Shown here in pieces: positions 54,922-64,000 of a stretch of 64,000 bases of DNA; the stretch's first letter is position 1; the number at the start of each line of letters is the position of its first letter. Below the pieces are notes generated by a model, which was not told the origin of the DNA, searched no databases, and saw only the letters and a list, made by a program, of their open reading frames with translations. The DNA comes from Acanthococcus lagerstroemiae (taxonomy: Eukaryota > Arthropoda > Insecta > Hemiptera > Eriococcidae). The stretch is taken from assembly GCA_031841125.1 (NCBI GenBank), contig CM063109.1:36398038-36462037 (forward strand), given 5' to 3'. Made by a program: the position numbers and the translations under genes.

Positions 54922-56359
54922 TCACCTGTCTCGGCGCATCTCCTCGTATAAATGTCGCCGCAGCGTTTCATCCGGCGGTGGGATTTTCGACCCGTACGGC
55001 AGAATATCCAGAGATTGAACGTGAGCTCGAACGGCAACCCCCGGAGGCAGTCCCAAGAAGTTTCTGTTCGTCTCGGAGTACCGATTGTCGTTCTGGTTGG
55101 AATTGCCGCGATCAGACTCTTCGAAACTCTTGTCCGGCTTCGGATACAAATACGCGTTTGATGGCTTCTTCTGGCCATCGTACTTATTGTACCCTCCAGC
55201 CGAGGGTGGCTTGAAATCGTTGGCCGAGCTGTCGTAACCCGACGATGATTTATCTCCGAATAAGTCGTCGTACGGTCGGTCCGAACCGAACGATCCGAAT
55301 GCTCCTCCTGGAGGACTGTAAATAGAACCACTGCCCGAGCCACCTGAAGAATCCTCCGACGGCCGATAGGAATTCGAAGTAGTGAAGTAATCAGGCGCAT
55401 CTAGTTTCGGTGGTTTCAAAGTCGTGTAGAAAGGTTTCGGTGGCTGGTTCCAGTAATTGGGCCGCTCGGTGGAAACGTCTGGAAGGAAAGTAGTCGTGGT
55501 GAACGGCTTATTGGCCGGGCCGAGGAAGTCATCGACGTTGTCAAACGGCTTCCCCTCGCTGGGTTTGGGTATATCGACGCCGAAATTACTCGGCGGCTCG
55601 AATATGTCGCTCGTGATTGGGGGCAACGTGGTTGACGGTATGCTCGGGAGGGTGTTGTCTATCAGTGGTGGTGCTAAGAAGTCCGGACCAGTGTACGGAT
55701 ACACGGACGAGTAAAGAGGCCCGGATCCCTTGCGTATTACTTTGTAGCCGATATTAGGACCGGCTATGTAGTGAACTGATCGTTGCACACCCTTGTCGTC
55801 GATGTACGTGTAAGATCCGCGAACTCGGCCGAGGGAATCGCTAACCTCGACTCTTTTTTGATCGGGCCCGGATGCGGTAAACTGGTACGATCCGTCGATG
55901 CCTTGCACGATAGAGGAGTGGCCTCGGGGTGGGCTGCCCGCTTTGTTCGGACCGGTGTAAAAAAGCCCTCCGAACGGATCTGAATCCGGGAACGCAGTTT
56001 TGACGTGGAAACCCGTACTAGAACCAGCTTCGTATTGCACGTCGTGCCGTTTGCCGACGTCGTCTATGTAGGAGAAGGCGCCGTTCACGGTGCCTTTGGA
56101 GTCGGCCGTCTCGCCGCGAGAGTACGTGGGTGTTTTTAGGCTGAATTTATAGCTAGGGTCTTCGTTCGGATCGTGGTAGCCATCGTAAGAAGGTTGGTAG
56201 TTTGGGGAATCCGGAGGCACGGGAGGCTGATACGGGATTTTCGATTGCGAAAGGTCCATCTGACGGGCTATGTTTGGTCCGCGAGCGCGGAAGCCGCGCT
56301 GACCGGCTGTGTATGTGGTCTGAACGACACGACGGTATGCTGGATCTCGAGCACCGAAT
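54922..56359 (-). CDS. Cuticular protein, 3' exon
   Basis: Begins with the last base of a split arginine codon and FGARDPAYRRVVQTTYTAGQ, and carries the second and third chitin-binding segments and the disordered tail to TGA. The terminal AGG-TGA also reads as AG|GTGATG, a possible donor, but the nearby AATAAA favours a genuine stop. Confidence 0.9.
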
Positions 56360-56700
56360 CTGCAAAGACGAAGGTGATTTAGGCGGGGCTGTAGGTTTTA
56401 CTTTGCTGTTTGGAGTTACAACGCTTTCTGAACGGATATAGTTCTGTGACTTTCTTCGGAACTGGAAATTTATTTTAAGACTTGGGAGATTGAATTTTAC
56501 CTGCCGGATACGGTATTATCCCTGGACGCGGCTGCCGTGTGGAAATGACTCCCAATGTCTAAATTCTTGTATCCGAATTTGTAGCTGCCATCTTGACCTC
56601 GGTCGATGTAATCCTCGGCCGGACCTTCCGGAACCACCGTTTCGGTCGTTTGCTGAGCAATGACGCTCGCAGTTATAATCGAGAGTAAGATTACACGGCG
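54922..56700 (-). CDS. Cuticular protein with three Rebers-Riddiford-type segments (exon 1 missing)
   Basis: Structural extracellular protein expected to bind chitin in cuticle. Two exons join cleanly: 56501-56700 (acceptor ...ATAACGCAG, donor CAG|GTAAAA, phase 2) and 54922-56359 (acceptor TTTGCAG), 545 codons together. Counting from the first codon of exon 56501-56700, residues 3-16 are a signal-peptide core (VILLSIITASVIAQ). Three chitin-binding segments follow: GSYKFGYKN with AGQRGFRARGP (about 37-96); PSYKFSLKT with GAFSYIDDVGKRHDVQYEAG (about 135-188); GSYQFTASG with GSYTYIDDKGVQRSVHYIAG (about 222-274). The rest is a P/S/T/G/D/Y-rich low-complexity tail ending RRHLYEEMRRDR. No in-frame ATG precedes the acceptor, so the start codon lies in an unlocated upstream exon. 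Its local GC is much higher than its neighbours'. Confidence 0.92.
56501..56700 (-). CDS. Cuticular protein, signal-peptide exon
   Basis: Starts after a T-rich tract and ATAACGCAG with RRVILLSIITASVIAQQTTE and ends SRDNTVSGR, split by a phase-2 intron of 141 bp. It contains the hydrophobic secretory leader and the first half of the first chitin-binding segment (GSYKFGYKN). Cuticular genes commonly split the signal peptide with the ATG in a tiny first exon, consistent with the absence of ATG here. Confidence 0.85.
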
Positions 56701-56915
56701 CTGCGTTATATAACAAAAAATAATACATAGGTCAGTAACAGCGATGCAATTGAGCTCGCTGGCCCGCAAAATTAATTTCAGTATTCACAGCGCGTTGCCG
56801 GTAAAACAAATATACTCAGTTACTAGAGAGTAAACATGTGTACTTTTAAGTGTTTCACACCGGGGTGAAACGTGAGGAAAGTGTCATTTTGCGTGTCACT
56901 GATTATGGCAGCAAA

Positions 56916-57580
56916 CAGGTCCGTAGCCAGCCTTGTATTTCAGTCAGGGCAAATGGCATTGGAGCCAGGGCAATATTTCAACATTTTTTAATATTAATTC
57001 AGTCGTCCCCTACCCTCCTCCAATTTTATTATTTTTTTCATTTTCTATTTTTTTAGTTTTTGTATTTTTCTTGGTGAAGTAGCCTAAAAAAGAAAAAGAG
57101 GAAACATTTATTTTCACTCATTTTAAAAACAAGACTGTAAAAAGAATATTGGGGAAAAACTACATAAAATGTTCAAGTCCTGCTTGCCGGTATTTTTTCT
57201 CGATTTTGATGAAAAAACTTTTCAAATTTCAACCACGCCTCCATTGTGGTACTGATGTGTCTTTGATGTTCTTTTCAGTTTGGTAGATCGCAGGAATAGT
57301 AAGCTTTAATTTTTTATTCCAGTTTAAATCAATATCAAATTTGAATACAAACACACAAGTAGCGACGTTCAATTCAGGCAATCATTGATTGTTGATATTC
57401 TTATCACGAATAATTATCATTGATCTTTAGAAGCATCGAAGTTTCGAAGCTGTGAAGCATGAAATTAGTGCTGAGCATCAGCTCTGAGTTGCCAGATGAT
57501 ATTATTTTTTGGACAGCCAAAGCAAACAGGTTGGTCAACCAGGGCAATGCCCTGATTGCCCTGGCTTAGCTACGGGCCTG
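56916..57580. mobile_element. hAT-like MITE with perfect 8-bp TSD, upstream of the cuticle gene
   Basis: CAGGTCCGTAGCCAGCC and GGCTTAGCTACGGGCCTG ends, with identical flanks GCAGCAAA (56908-56915, 57581-57588). AGGGCAA/TTGCCCT motifs repeat inside each end. It lies 216 bp upstream of the second exon, hence in the first intron or promoter region of the cuticular protein gene. Confidence 0.87.
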
Positions 57581-57711
57581 GCAGCAAAGATAAGGGAGGC
57601 TTGTGTTGGCTTACCCCTTTCTGAAAATTTGCAAATTTCAGGGCGGAGCCATGCTACGTAAATCCGCGACAGTTTGAGCCCTCCCACCACTCTTGAAAGC
57701 GCCGTGTGATA

Positions 57712-57944
57712 TGGACGCTGTTAAGCGTAACAGAACCAACCAACATTTGTTGACAAAATGAGTTATTAGTATCACTGGAAACTGGAAAGAGCGTAAAAAA
57801 AACTGTTTTTTCAATGTGAGTACACATTTTTGAATCGGGGCTCAATTTTGATAAATTTTACTTTTTACGCTCTTTCCAACGATTGTGTAATTACTCATTT
57901 TGTCAACAAATGTCGGTTGGTTCTGTTACGCTTAACAGCGTCCA
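57712..57944. mobile_element. TGGACGCT MITE, copy 3
   Basis: TGGACGCTGTTAAGCGTAAC and GTTACGCTTAACAGCGTCCA are a perfect 20-bp inverted repeat; the whole element folds (AACATTTGTTGACAAAATGA against TCATTTTGTCAACAAATG; AGAGCGTAAA against TTTACGCTCTTT). It is more palindromic than copies 1 and 2. Confidence 0.85.
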
Positions 57945-58208
57945 AGTATTACGTACGATATTTAAGAGTGAATTCCTACTCATTATATAATATTTAATTA
58001 AAATGGGGCGTCCCAAAGAATCTTTTATATAATCCGCAAAAATACATAGGCTGTCGCTAAGTAACTGACACTAAAAATCGTACGACCCACCAACGCTACC
58101 TATCGGCGTTTCAGCGCAGTAGGGGAATAATTTGGTTCATCAGCTACTGATTGAAACCACGCCGAGCTCATTTGATTAAGAACTCGCTATTCCAGACCAA
58201 TTTGAAAG

Positions 58209-58428
58209 GAGGTCTGGTTGGCCGAGTGGATAGCGCGGTGGTCTCGGAATCCGGAGGTCCCGGGTTCGAGCCCATGTAGAAACTCGTCTGAATTTTCGAC
58301 CTAGGCCGGTTTTTCGTTCTGAAGGGAAGAGGGCTAAGACAGCCCTAACAGCCTCCCCGACGTCTCTGAAGTAAAGCTCGAAAGGGCGGATTCCAGGACT
58401 CGGGTGGAGAGCAAATTAGAAAAAAAAG
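58209..58428 (+). mobile_element. tRNA-derived SINE, copy 2, with 15-bp TSD
   Basis: The head looks like a tRNA: Pol III A-box TGGCCGAGTGG (58219-58229) and B-box GGTTCGAGCCC (58263-58273). The body has GAGGGCTAAGACAGCCCTAA, GACGTCTCTGAAGTAA and TTCCAGGACTCGGGTGG, and it ends in an A-rich tail. Perfect direct repeats AGACCAATTTGAAAG flank it (58194-58208, 58429-58443); the intact copy of the mariner arm shows this sequence once, confirming the insertion. Confidence 0.92.
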
Positions 58429-58450
58429 AGACCAATTTGAAAGAATCCAT

Positions 58451-58947
58451 ATGAGGAGCGATATTCCAAAACGGCCCCTGTCTATTTTTCTGAAAAATCG
58501 TTTTATAGCGCCATCTGGTGAGGAATCTAGTAATGCGAATTTAACACATGTAAGAAGCCAAAATAGACTCGCAAAGAGAAGAAAAAAATTGTTCCAAAAC
58601 GGCCTCTGTTCACATATTTTTATCACAATAGAAGGGTCGACATTATCTTAAGAATTTTATTAATTAGAATCTACCGAAAGACACAGCATGTCTAATTTTG
58701 TGCCAACCCAAAACTAATAATTCAAAAATGTTGTTCCAAAACGGCCTCTATCAAGGAAATGCCCCACTTCGCGACTGTCATGCGTGTCTCCTGTACAAAG
58801 GACATTCAATATTTCAATGAGATAAATTCCTGTAAGTATTCTACTAGGCAACCCGACTATCGTAATATAGGGATACACCATGTTTATTCTTCCCCGTGAA
58901 AAAAATATAAAACTGGACAGAGGCTGTTTTGGAAAATTGCTCCTCAT
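58451..58947. mobile_element. TIR element nested in the mariner left arm
   Basis: ATGAGGAGCGATATTCCAAA and the complement of TTTTGGAAAATTGCTCCTCAT form the ends; ATAT occurs on both sides. The empty site is visible in the right mariner arm (CCATATGCGTTGACC). CCAAAACGGCC-CTGT occurs at 58466, 58594 and 58736, and inverted (with one change) at 58922. Confidence 0.8.
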
Positions 58948-59239
58948 ATTATGCGTTAACTCCTCGAGGTTTTTTAAAGATTTTTTTAAAGAAGGAAAAA
59001 AAGCATACGATTACAAAATTTTTTATTAATCATCATCTTCATTAAGTACACGAATATCTTTTTCAAAATAAGCACCATTCATGGCTATACAGGCGTCCAT
59101 TCGTTCTTGCCATTTATCGAACATTTTCGCGGATTCCGCCGCCGGTAACAAGAAGAAAAACATATGCGCTGCGCTGCTGATAATGCGCGTCCACATACGG
59201 CTCGAACATTCCAGAAGTACACAGAAAACAAAAAAAAAA

Positions 59240-59509
59240 AAATCAAAATTCACTCCACCCCCATATAGTCCTGACCTTGCCCTCTGCGACTTTTGGTTAT
59301 TTCCTCAACTGAATGCAGCCATACGCGGTCGTCAATTCAACACAAATCAACAAGTCATCACCGCAGCGCAGATGTTTTTCTCCTCGTTATCGGCGGCGGA
59401 ATCCGCGAAAATGTTCGATAAATGGCAAGAACGAATGGACGCCTGTATAGCCATGAATGGTGCTTATTTTGAAAAAGATATTCGTGTACTTAATGAAGAT
59501 TATGATTAA
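59240..59509 (+). pseudogene. Mariner transposase C-terminal remnant
   Basis: Contains PPYSPDLALCDFWLFPQL, the signature around the third catalytic aspartate of mariner (DD34D) transposases, then FDKWQERMDACIAMNGAYFE and a KDIRVLNEDYD tail to TAA. The N-terminal DNA-binding and first two catalytic aspartates are absent. The open frame seems to start earlier (59081), but that upstream part is antisense of the inverted copy and not transposase. AATAAA follows the stop at about 59511. Confidence 0.88.
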
Positions 59510-60525
59510 TAATAAATTTTGTAATCGTATGCTTTTTTTCCTTCTTTAAAGAAATCTTTAAAAAACTGGGAGGGGTCAACGCATATGGTTTCTTTCAAAT
59601 TGGTCTAGAACAGCGAGTTTTCAGTCAAATGAGCTCGCCGTGGTCTCAATCGAAAGCTAATGAACCAAATCATTCCCCTACTGCGTTGAAACGCCGATAG
59701 GTAGCGTTGGTGGGCCGTACAAATTTTAGTCTCAGTTACTTAGCGACAGCCTATGTACTTTTAAAATGAAAATAAAACAACAAAAGTGAAAATATACATA
59801 ATTATTTCCCATTTTTTTGGTGTTTTTAAAGTTTTAAACAGTTGTTCTTGGCTGAAAAACTTAATATTTCACTATTCTACATTAATCTACACTAAACGTA
59901 GGATAATGTAAAATAACTCAATTATTCTACGCGAGTTATTTTACGTTATTCTACGCGTAAAATAACTGTAAATTTACACCAGTTATTCTACGAAACAACC
60001 CCGCTTCAGTGTAATAACTGAAAACTAAAATTTATAATCTAAAAAAATGGTACTAAAAGGGGGTTATAATGTTATGTCATGTTTCCAGCCACCCCTAATA
60101 TTTTTCAATCCACCGTTTGCACGAGCAAGGATCTTCAGGTACCTACATAGCAATACTGATATTTTTTGCCTTCACGAGTGATTTCGGATTCCAGATAGGT
60201 TATTGTACTCGATACGAGTCAGGATAGAACTGCCGGAACGTCTAATTTTCCGACCACGTTGAACTGTTCGTTATAGGAAAGGGTCGGTGATGGCAGACCC
60301 AAGCGTGACCACTTTCCTAGAAAGAGTCAAATTTCATATCGAAAAAAAAAGAGTATTGGTCCTTTTGGCTGATGAGGGAATAGAGAGCAGACCGTCGGTT
60401 CAGATAGAACGTTGTCCTTGTTTGCTCTTCCCTTCGGGGTTCAACAGGCCAGGGTGGTAATAAGCGCTTGAGCATTTCCTAGAGAAAAATGAACCCAAAG
60501 TTGACCTAATTTTATTAACATAGTA

Positions 60526-61295
60526 GGGGAAAGGCTTTTTATGGTACGCGGGCGCCTTTAAGTACGCAGCGGGTTTTTTCGGCCTGGTAATACTGTAAAT
60601 ATTTTTGAACGATTCATCATGCTGCCTAAAAAATTACTCTCGCAATCCTAAGAAAACGTTTTTTCAGATGTCAATTATAATTTTGCGCTCATGAGAAGTT
60701 AAGCCGGTAAAAATTCGATTAAAAATCAAGGAATGCTGTAAAAAGTAAGTGTACCATACATCATCTTATTGAGAATTTTATCCTCTTTCAGAATATCACA
60801 ACCGTTAACCACTTTTACCGGTCAGAAAATTTTTTATCGTAACTTTTGTGTTTTGAAAAAATTATGACTTCTTTCAAAAACAGGGGTCCCTGGAGTACGC
60901 ACCTGATGATATTTTTGGTTTCTTACACAATGGCTTGTTCTAAACCAGTTCCAATTAATAAAAAGTTGGCATTTACTGAAGAATCCAGCCAAAGCTTACT
61001 TGAAACAAGGATCGAGAATCACATTCGTAGCTGTTTTATTTCAATTTATAGGGTGGTACCATCAGGGGACCGTCTGCGTACTTTCAGGACACCATTTTTT
61101 TGAAAGTTCGACTCTGACATTTTCTACTTCAGCTTCTATAACATGAAAATCTTTAACCCAAACTTTATGAAAATTTTGTGGAAGATGTGGGATAAGTGAG
61201 GCAACAACCAATTAAAATTTCAGCCTAATCGGATAATTCGGAGAGGCGCTAGAATTTTTTAAGCACTAAGTGCGTCGTATAAGGAGCCTTTCCCC
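60526..61295. mobile_element. TA-flanked TIR element
   Basis: GGGGAAAGGCTTTTTAT and its partner ATAAGGAGCCTTTCCCC with TA on both sides (60524-60525, 61296-61297). GTACGC strings repeat inside both ends (60543, 60572, 60893, 61076). The interior open frames have no recognised domain. Confidence 0.72.
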
Positions 61296-61297
61296 TA

Positions 61298-62855
61298 ATT
61301 GATTCATAGGGTTTCTAGGCCACAGAATGTAATTTTAATGATCATTTTTCATTCTAACTCTTGAGCGCTTAAATGAAAGTCGGCCAATTTTATCTGTAGG
61401 ATATTAAATTCATAATTAGACGTTATTACGAAAAAATATTCAAGCGGTATGAAAATTAAATGGCAGATGGCGCTACAAACAAAGATATTTGAGGGGGGAC
61501 CACCGACTAAATTTCCAAAACATTTTACAGAGGAGCAAAATAATGACAGTAATAATAATAAAGAATCCTCACTTTCCCACTTTTGCCAAAGGCTGCTGCA
61601 TTTTGCCAGAAATTCCGCGAAAAAATCGATTTGGAAAACGATTAAGGGTGTCAACTTTTCTTCATCTCTCCCCGGAGCCAACCCTGGCTAAAGAACAAGA
61701 AACAGATGTTTCTTAAATAATCCTTGCTTTAAGAATAGGTATCAATTTTTGTGATCGGATCTAAAAATCGTCCTCAAAGTTGGATTCAGTGACCTGAACC
61801 CCTGCGAACTGAATACCCATTATCGAAACAAGGAGCTAATTTCTATTCGTAAATTCTCTGCAGTACCACTCTGGAATGTCAGATTAAATAACCCCCCCCC
61901 CCCCCCGAAATCGAATTCAATGAATACGAAAACACAGAATAAAGTATCATTTGGGGGAGAGACTATATTTAAGCATCCTGTAACAGTCATGGAGGGGGAT
62001 CTCATTTTTGAAGAGCAGCGAAGTTAATCCAAAATGACTAAACAAGCGTTGAAACAATGTAGTAAGGAAATAGAAAAAGGGATTTGGAATTTCAAACTTT
62101 ACCTTTTCGCGTGTGGCAGTTTGGGTCATTTCCGATTGAGTTGAAATTTTGCCATAAACAGACTTTGATTATAGTGTCTAAGGAGACCAGGAGGCTATCC
62201 TGCCCAAAAAGTCACTTCTAGCCCCCTTAAGAATAGATTTTTAATATATTTGAAAATTTTCCGGGGGCTAAATCACCGGGGGGTAGTCCTCTAGCCTGCC
62301 CCCAATAAGTTCACTAATGGATTTTCCATACGTTTATTTGCCACAAAATGACGGCCGCTGTCCCCTTGTCATTTTTAAAAGATGAACTACCTGCGGGAAT
62401 TGCTTCTTAGCAACATGGTTTGCCTCCCTAGCAAAATTTTGCCGCAGAACAAATTTCTGCCTTCAGTTTCTCCATGTGAATCCCCATTCCTCTTTCTATA
62501 GATAAATATGCTCATGCCACTGAAACTTAGGGGGAAGTGGCCCAAGATGACATCGCGAATATACCCACGCGAAAAATACAATTCTTCGCTTCAAATGTTG
62601 GTCACATTGTAGCGAGTAAAAGCCGCTATAAACTGATCTTTCAACTGGTAATACTAAAAAAAAAGTCTGTTTACATTTTTTGCGACGTATCGCATATGTA
62701 TGTTCCACCAGGAGCGCTAATGTCAAAGACGAAAACGTGATACGTGTACATTACACCATAAGAATGTGTGCTCATAAAAGTGTTGCTCGCGGCTTTTATA
62801 TTGATTTTTATGAAAAAATACTAAGAACAAAAGTTGTAGCCCTTTTTATTTCCTT
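61298..62855. other. No gene recognised
   Basis: Includes a C run of 17 at about 61890 and overlapping open frames on both strands at 61349-61716, none with a known domain. No TIR pair was found. Confidence 0.4.
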
Positions 62856-63790
62856 TCAGATGAGCTTAATTTTGGATTTTTTGCCATATGAAACCACTTC
62901 GGTCCGAGATGTTGACGCAGTTCGTCCTCCCACCTCATCCGGCCTCCCTTTGCCTCGCTTGCCTTCTTGTGCGACCCAGGTAGTTAAGACTTTATTCCAT
63001 TTATGATTTGGTTCGCGGATAATATGACCTGCATACTTAAGCTTCAGCTTTCTGAGAAGAACCCCGATATTTTTGACTTTAGTTTTTTCCATAATATCTT
63101 GTACTTTCGTGTGGTCTTTTAATCTGATTTGGAGGATACTTCTCAACATTGAATTGTGCGTGGACCAGATTTTGTGCATTTGTTTTTTTAGTGATGGCCC
63201 AGGTCTGGGCTCCGTAGGTCAATACTGGAAGGACTGTGCTTTCCAATACCCTGATTTTAGTATATAACTTCATGTTGCTTTTCAGTATTTTTCTTTGGGA
63301 CCAGAAAGCCTTCCACGCGTTTGCCCTGCGGATTTTTAACTCTTTTTCCGTTTTTCTTATCAAAAGCCAGAATTTGCCTTAAGACTTATATTCCGAGACC
63401 ACCTCCTATGGTTTTACAGTCGATTTTAATTTCTTTTAAATTCTTGACATTTGTCATGATTTTTGTATTGGATTTGTTGATTGGTAGGCCCACTTTTTCG
63501 CTCTCTCTCCTCAGTTCCTCCGCCATTACTTTTAGAGTTCTTTTCCGTTCTTCGTGATGATGACCATATCGTCTGCGAATCGGAGATTATTCAGGTTCTT
63601 AAAACGTAATAAACTTTCTCCTCTATTTTTGATTTTTGTCCTTTTGCCCGTCAATTTTAGTTGCCGAAAGGCTTGTTCTAGTACTGCATTAAAAACATTG
63701 GGAGAAAGAGGATCAACTTGTTTAACACCTCTTTAATTGGAAACCAGTCTGCTTTTTAGTCAAATTTTATCTGAACCAGAGAGTTTGAAT
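62856..63790 (-). pseudogene. RTE-clade reverse transcriptase relic
   Basis: Reading down the reverse strand, frame-broken pieces follow the intact copy at 10567-11835 in order: GVKQVDPLSPNVFNAVLEQA (63660-63740), LNNLRFADDMVIIT (near 63560-63605), RRESEKVGLPINKSNTKIMT, ELKIRRANAWKAFW (63290-63340), VLESTVLPVLTYGAQTWAIT (63190-63260), SMLRSILQIRLKD and KLKLKYAGHIIRE (63010-63160). Several frameshifts and stops make it inactive. It is a different, older subfamily from the 10.6-kb copy. Confidence 0.87.
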
Positions 63791-64000
63791 AAATGCTAAT
63801 TAGAATTTTGATAATATTTTCGGGGACCCCTGAAAGGCTAGAGTATCCCATATTTAGTTGTGGTGTAATGAATCGAAGACTGGAACTTACTTTCCCTTCA
63901 ATTTTATTTACCTCTTTGATACAGCAGAAACTCATTCCAGTCCATACCTATTTCGACAAATTTCAGGCGCCCCCTTTTGCTCCTTAAAAATCTTCAAATT

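Larger units (their letters stand above)
58045..59755. mobile_element. Mariner element converted into a fold-back
   Basis: CATAGGCTGTCGCTAAGTAA begins the left arm and its complement ends the right arm, each beside TA (58043-58044, 59756-59757). The right arm (about 59370-59755) includes the 3' end of a mariner transposase. The left arm is an inverted copy of the same 385 or so bases, so both arms carry the transposase C-terminus. The left arm is interrupted by a SINE (58209-58428) and a TIR element (58451-58947). Only about 200 bp between the arms is unique. Confidence 0.87.

Noticed and set aside
54909..55400. 163-codon Arg/Thr-rich ORF
   Set aside because: Shadow frame of the GC-rich cuticular protein exon on the same strand.
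56701..56769. Upstream extension of the cuticular exon to an alternative start
   Set aside because: The frame is open but starts at TTG, not ATG, and contains the T-rich tract and CAG acceptor; splicing from an upstream ATG exon is more likely.
58209..58280. tRNA gene (Ser/Leu-like head with A and B boxes)
   Set aside because: The B-box is followed directly by a SINE body shared with 31.6-32.0 kb, and the unit has 15-bp target duplications. It is a SINE head, not a functional tRNA.
59081..59239. N-terminal extension of the mariner ORF
   Set aside because: This stretch is largely the reverse complement of the element's own 3' coding end, created by the fold-back; it is not transposase sequence.
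59026..59253. Separate antisense ORF ending in KDIRVLNEDDD
   Set aside because: It is the inverted duplicate of the mariner transposase C-terminus in the left arm, already covered by the fold-back.
1..64000. CRISPR arrays, bacterial operons or ribosome binding sites
   Set aside because: No short regularly spaced direct repeats with unique spacers and no dense collinear ORFs; splice sites and transposon types show this is an animal genome.

Overview
The window reads as nuclear DNA of an insect. It is AT-rich and exon-poor, genes are split by kilobase introns with consensus GT-AG sites, and it is packed with eukaryotic DNA transposons, non-LTR and LTR retroelement relics and tRNA-derived SINEs. 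The two host genes are insect-type: an odorant-binding protein (OBP) and a chitin-binding cuticular protein. The OBP has a hemipteran feel (long C1-C2 spacing and a CLLQC...VDxxGFP...GLVxLY core), but that placement is an inference and the species cannot be named from the window.

Layout. 1-15 kb is repeat territory: an RTE fragment at the left edge, nested hAT-like elements (272-2246 around 1393-2001), a hAT relic with transposase pieces (2861-3705), a tandem/inverted repeat near 4.1 kb, a hAT MITE (6106-6469), a jockey-type gag knuckle (7.3 kb), a second hAT transposase relic (8.05-8.4 kb), a tandem repeat (8.5-9.05 kb), a TA-flanked element (9134-10096) and a large TIR element (10233-12542) split by an open RTE reverse transcriptase (10567-11835). 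15.76-33.37 kb holds a six-exon OBP gene on the + strand whose exons are all too small to stand out as open frames. Its introns carry at least ten transposons, including a three-layer nest (22430-25397 around 23571-24625 around 24044-24167) and a BEL/Pao pol relic (27.45-29.58 kb, antisense). A weak terminal-exon candidate lies at 39060-39089.

36.85-38.65 kb is a 1.8-kb near-palindrome with tandem repeats in its arms. 41.8-42.2 kb has a weak two-exon gene candidate. 42.5-54.3 kb is again transposon-dominated: a 1.5-kb long-TIR element with a BESS-like remnant, a 903-bp TA element with a 195-bp internal duplication, three copies of a TGGACGCT MITE, a long hairpin at 50.5-50.7 kb, and a minisatellite carrying repeated GAACGCGTTC palindromes. 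54.92-56.70 kb (- strand) is a cuticular protein with three Rebers-Riddiford-type chitin-binding segments in two exons; the exon with the start codon was not found. 58.05-59.76 kb is a mariner turned into a fold-back, with a SINE and another TIR element inserted in one arm. 60.5-61.3 kb is a TA-flanked element and the right edge has another decayed RTE.

The two host genes do not obviously work together: one is a secreted small-molecule carrier, the other extracellular cuticle structure. The main biological interest is the hidden OBP gene with a possible extra cysteine pair, and the density of target-site-verified and fold-back transposons.
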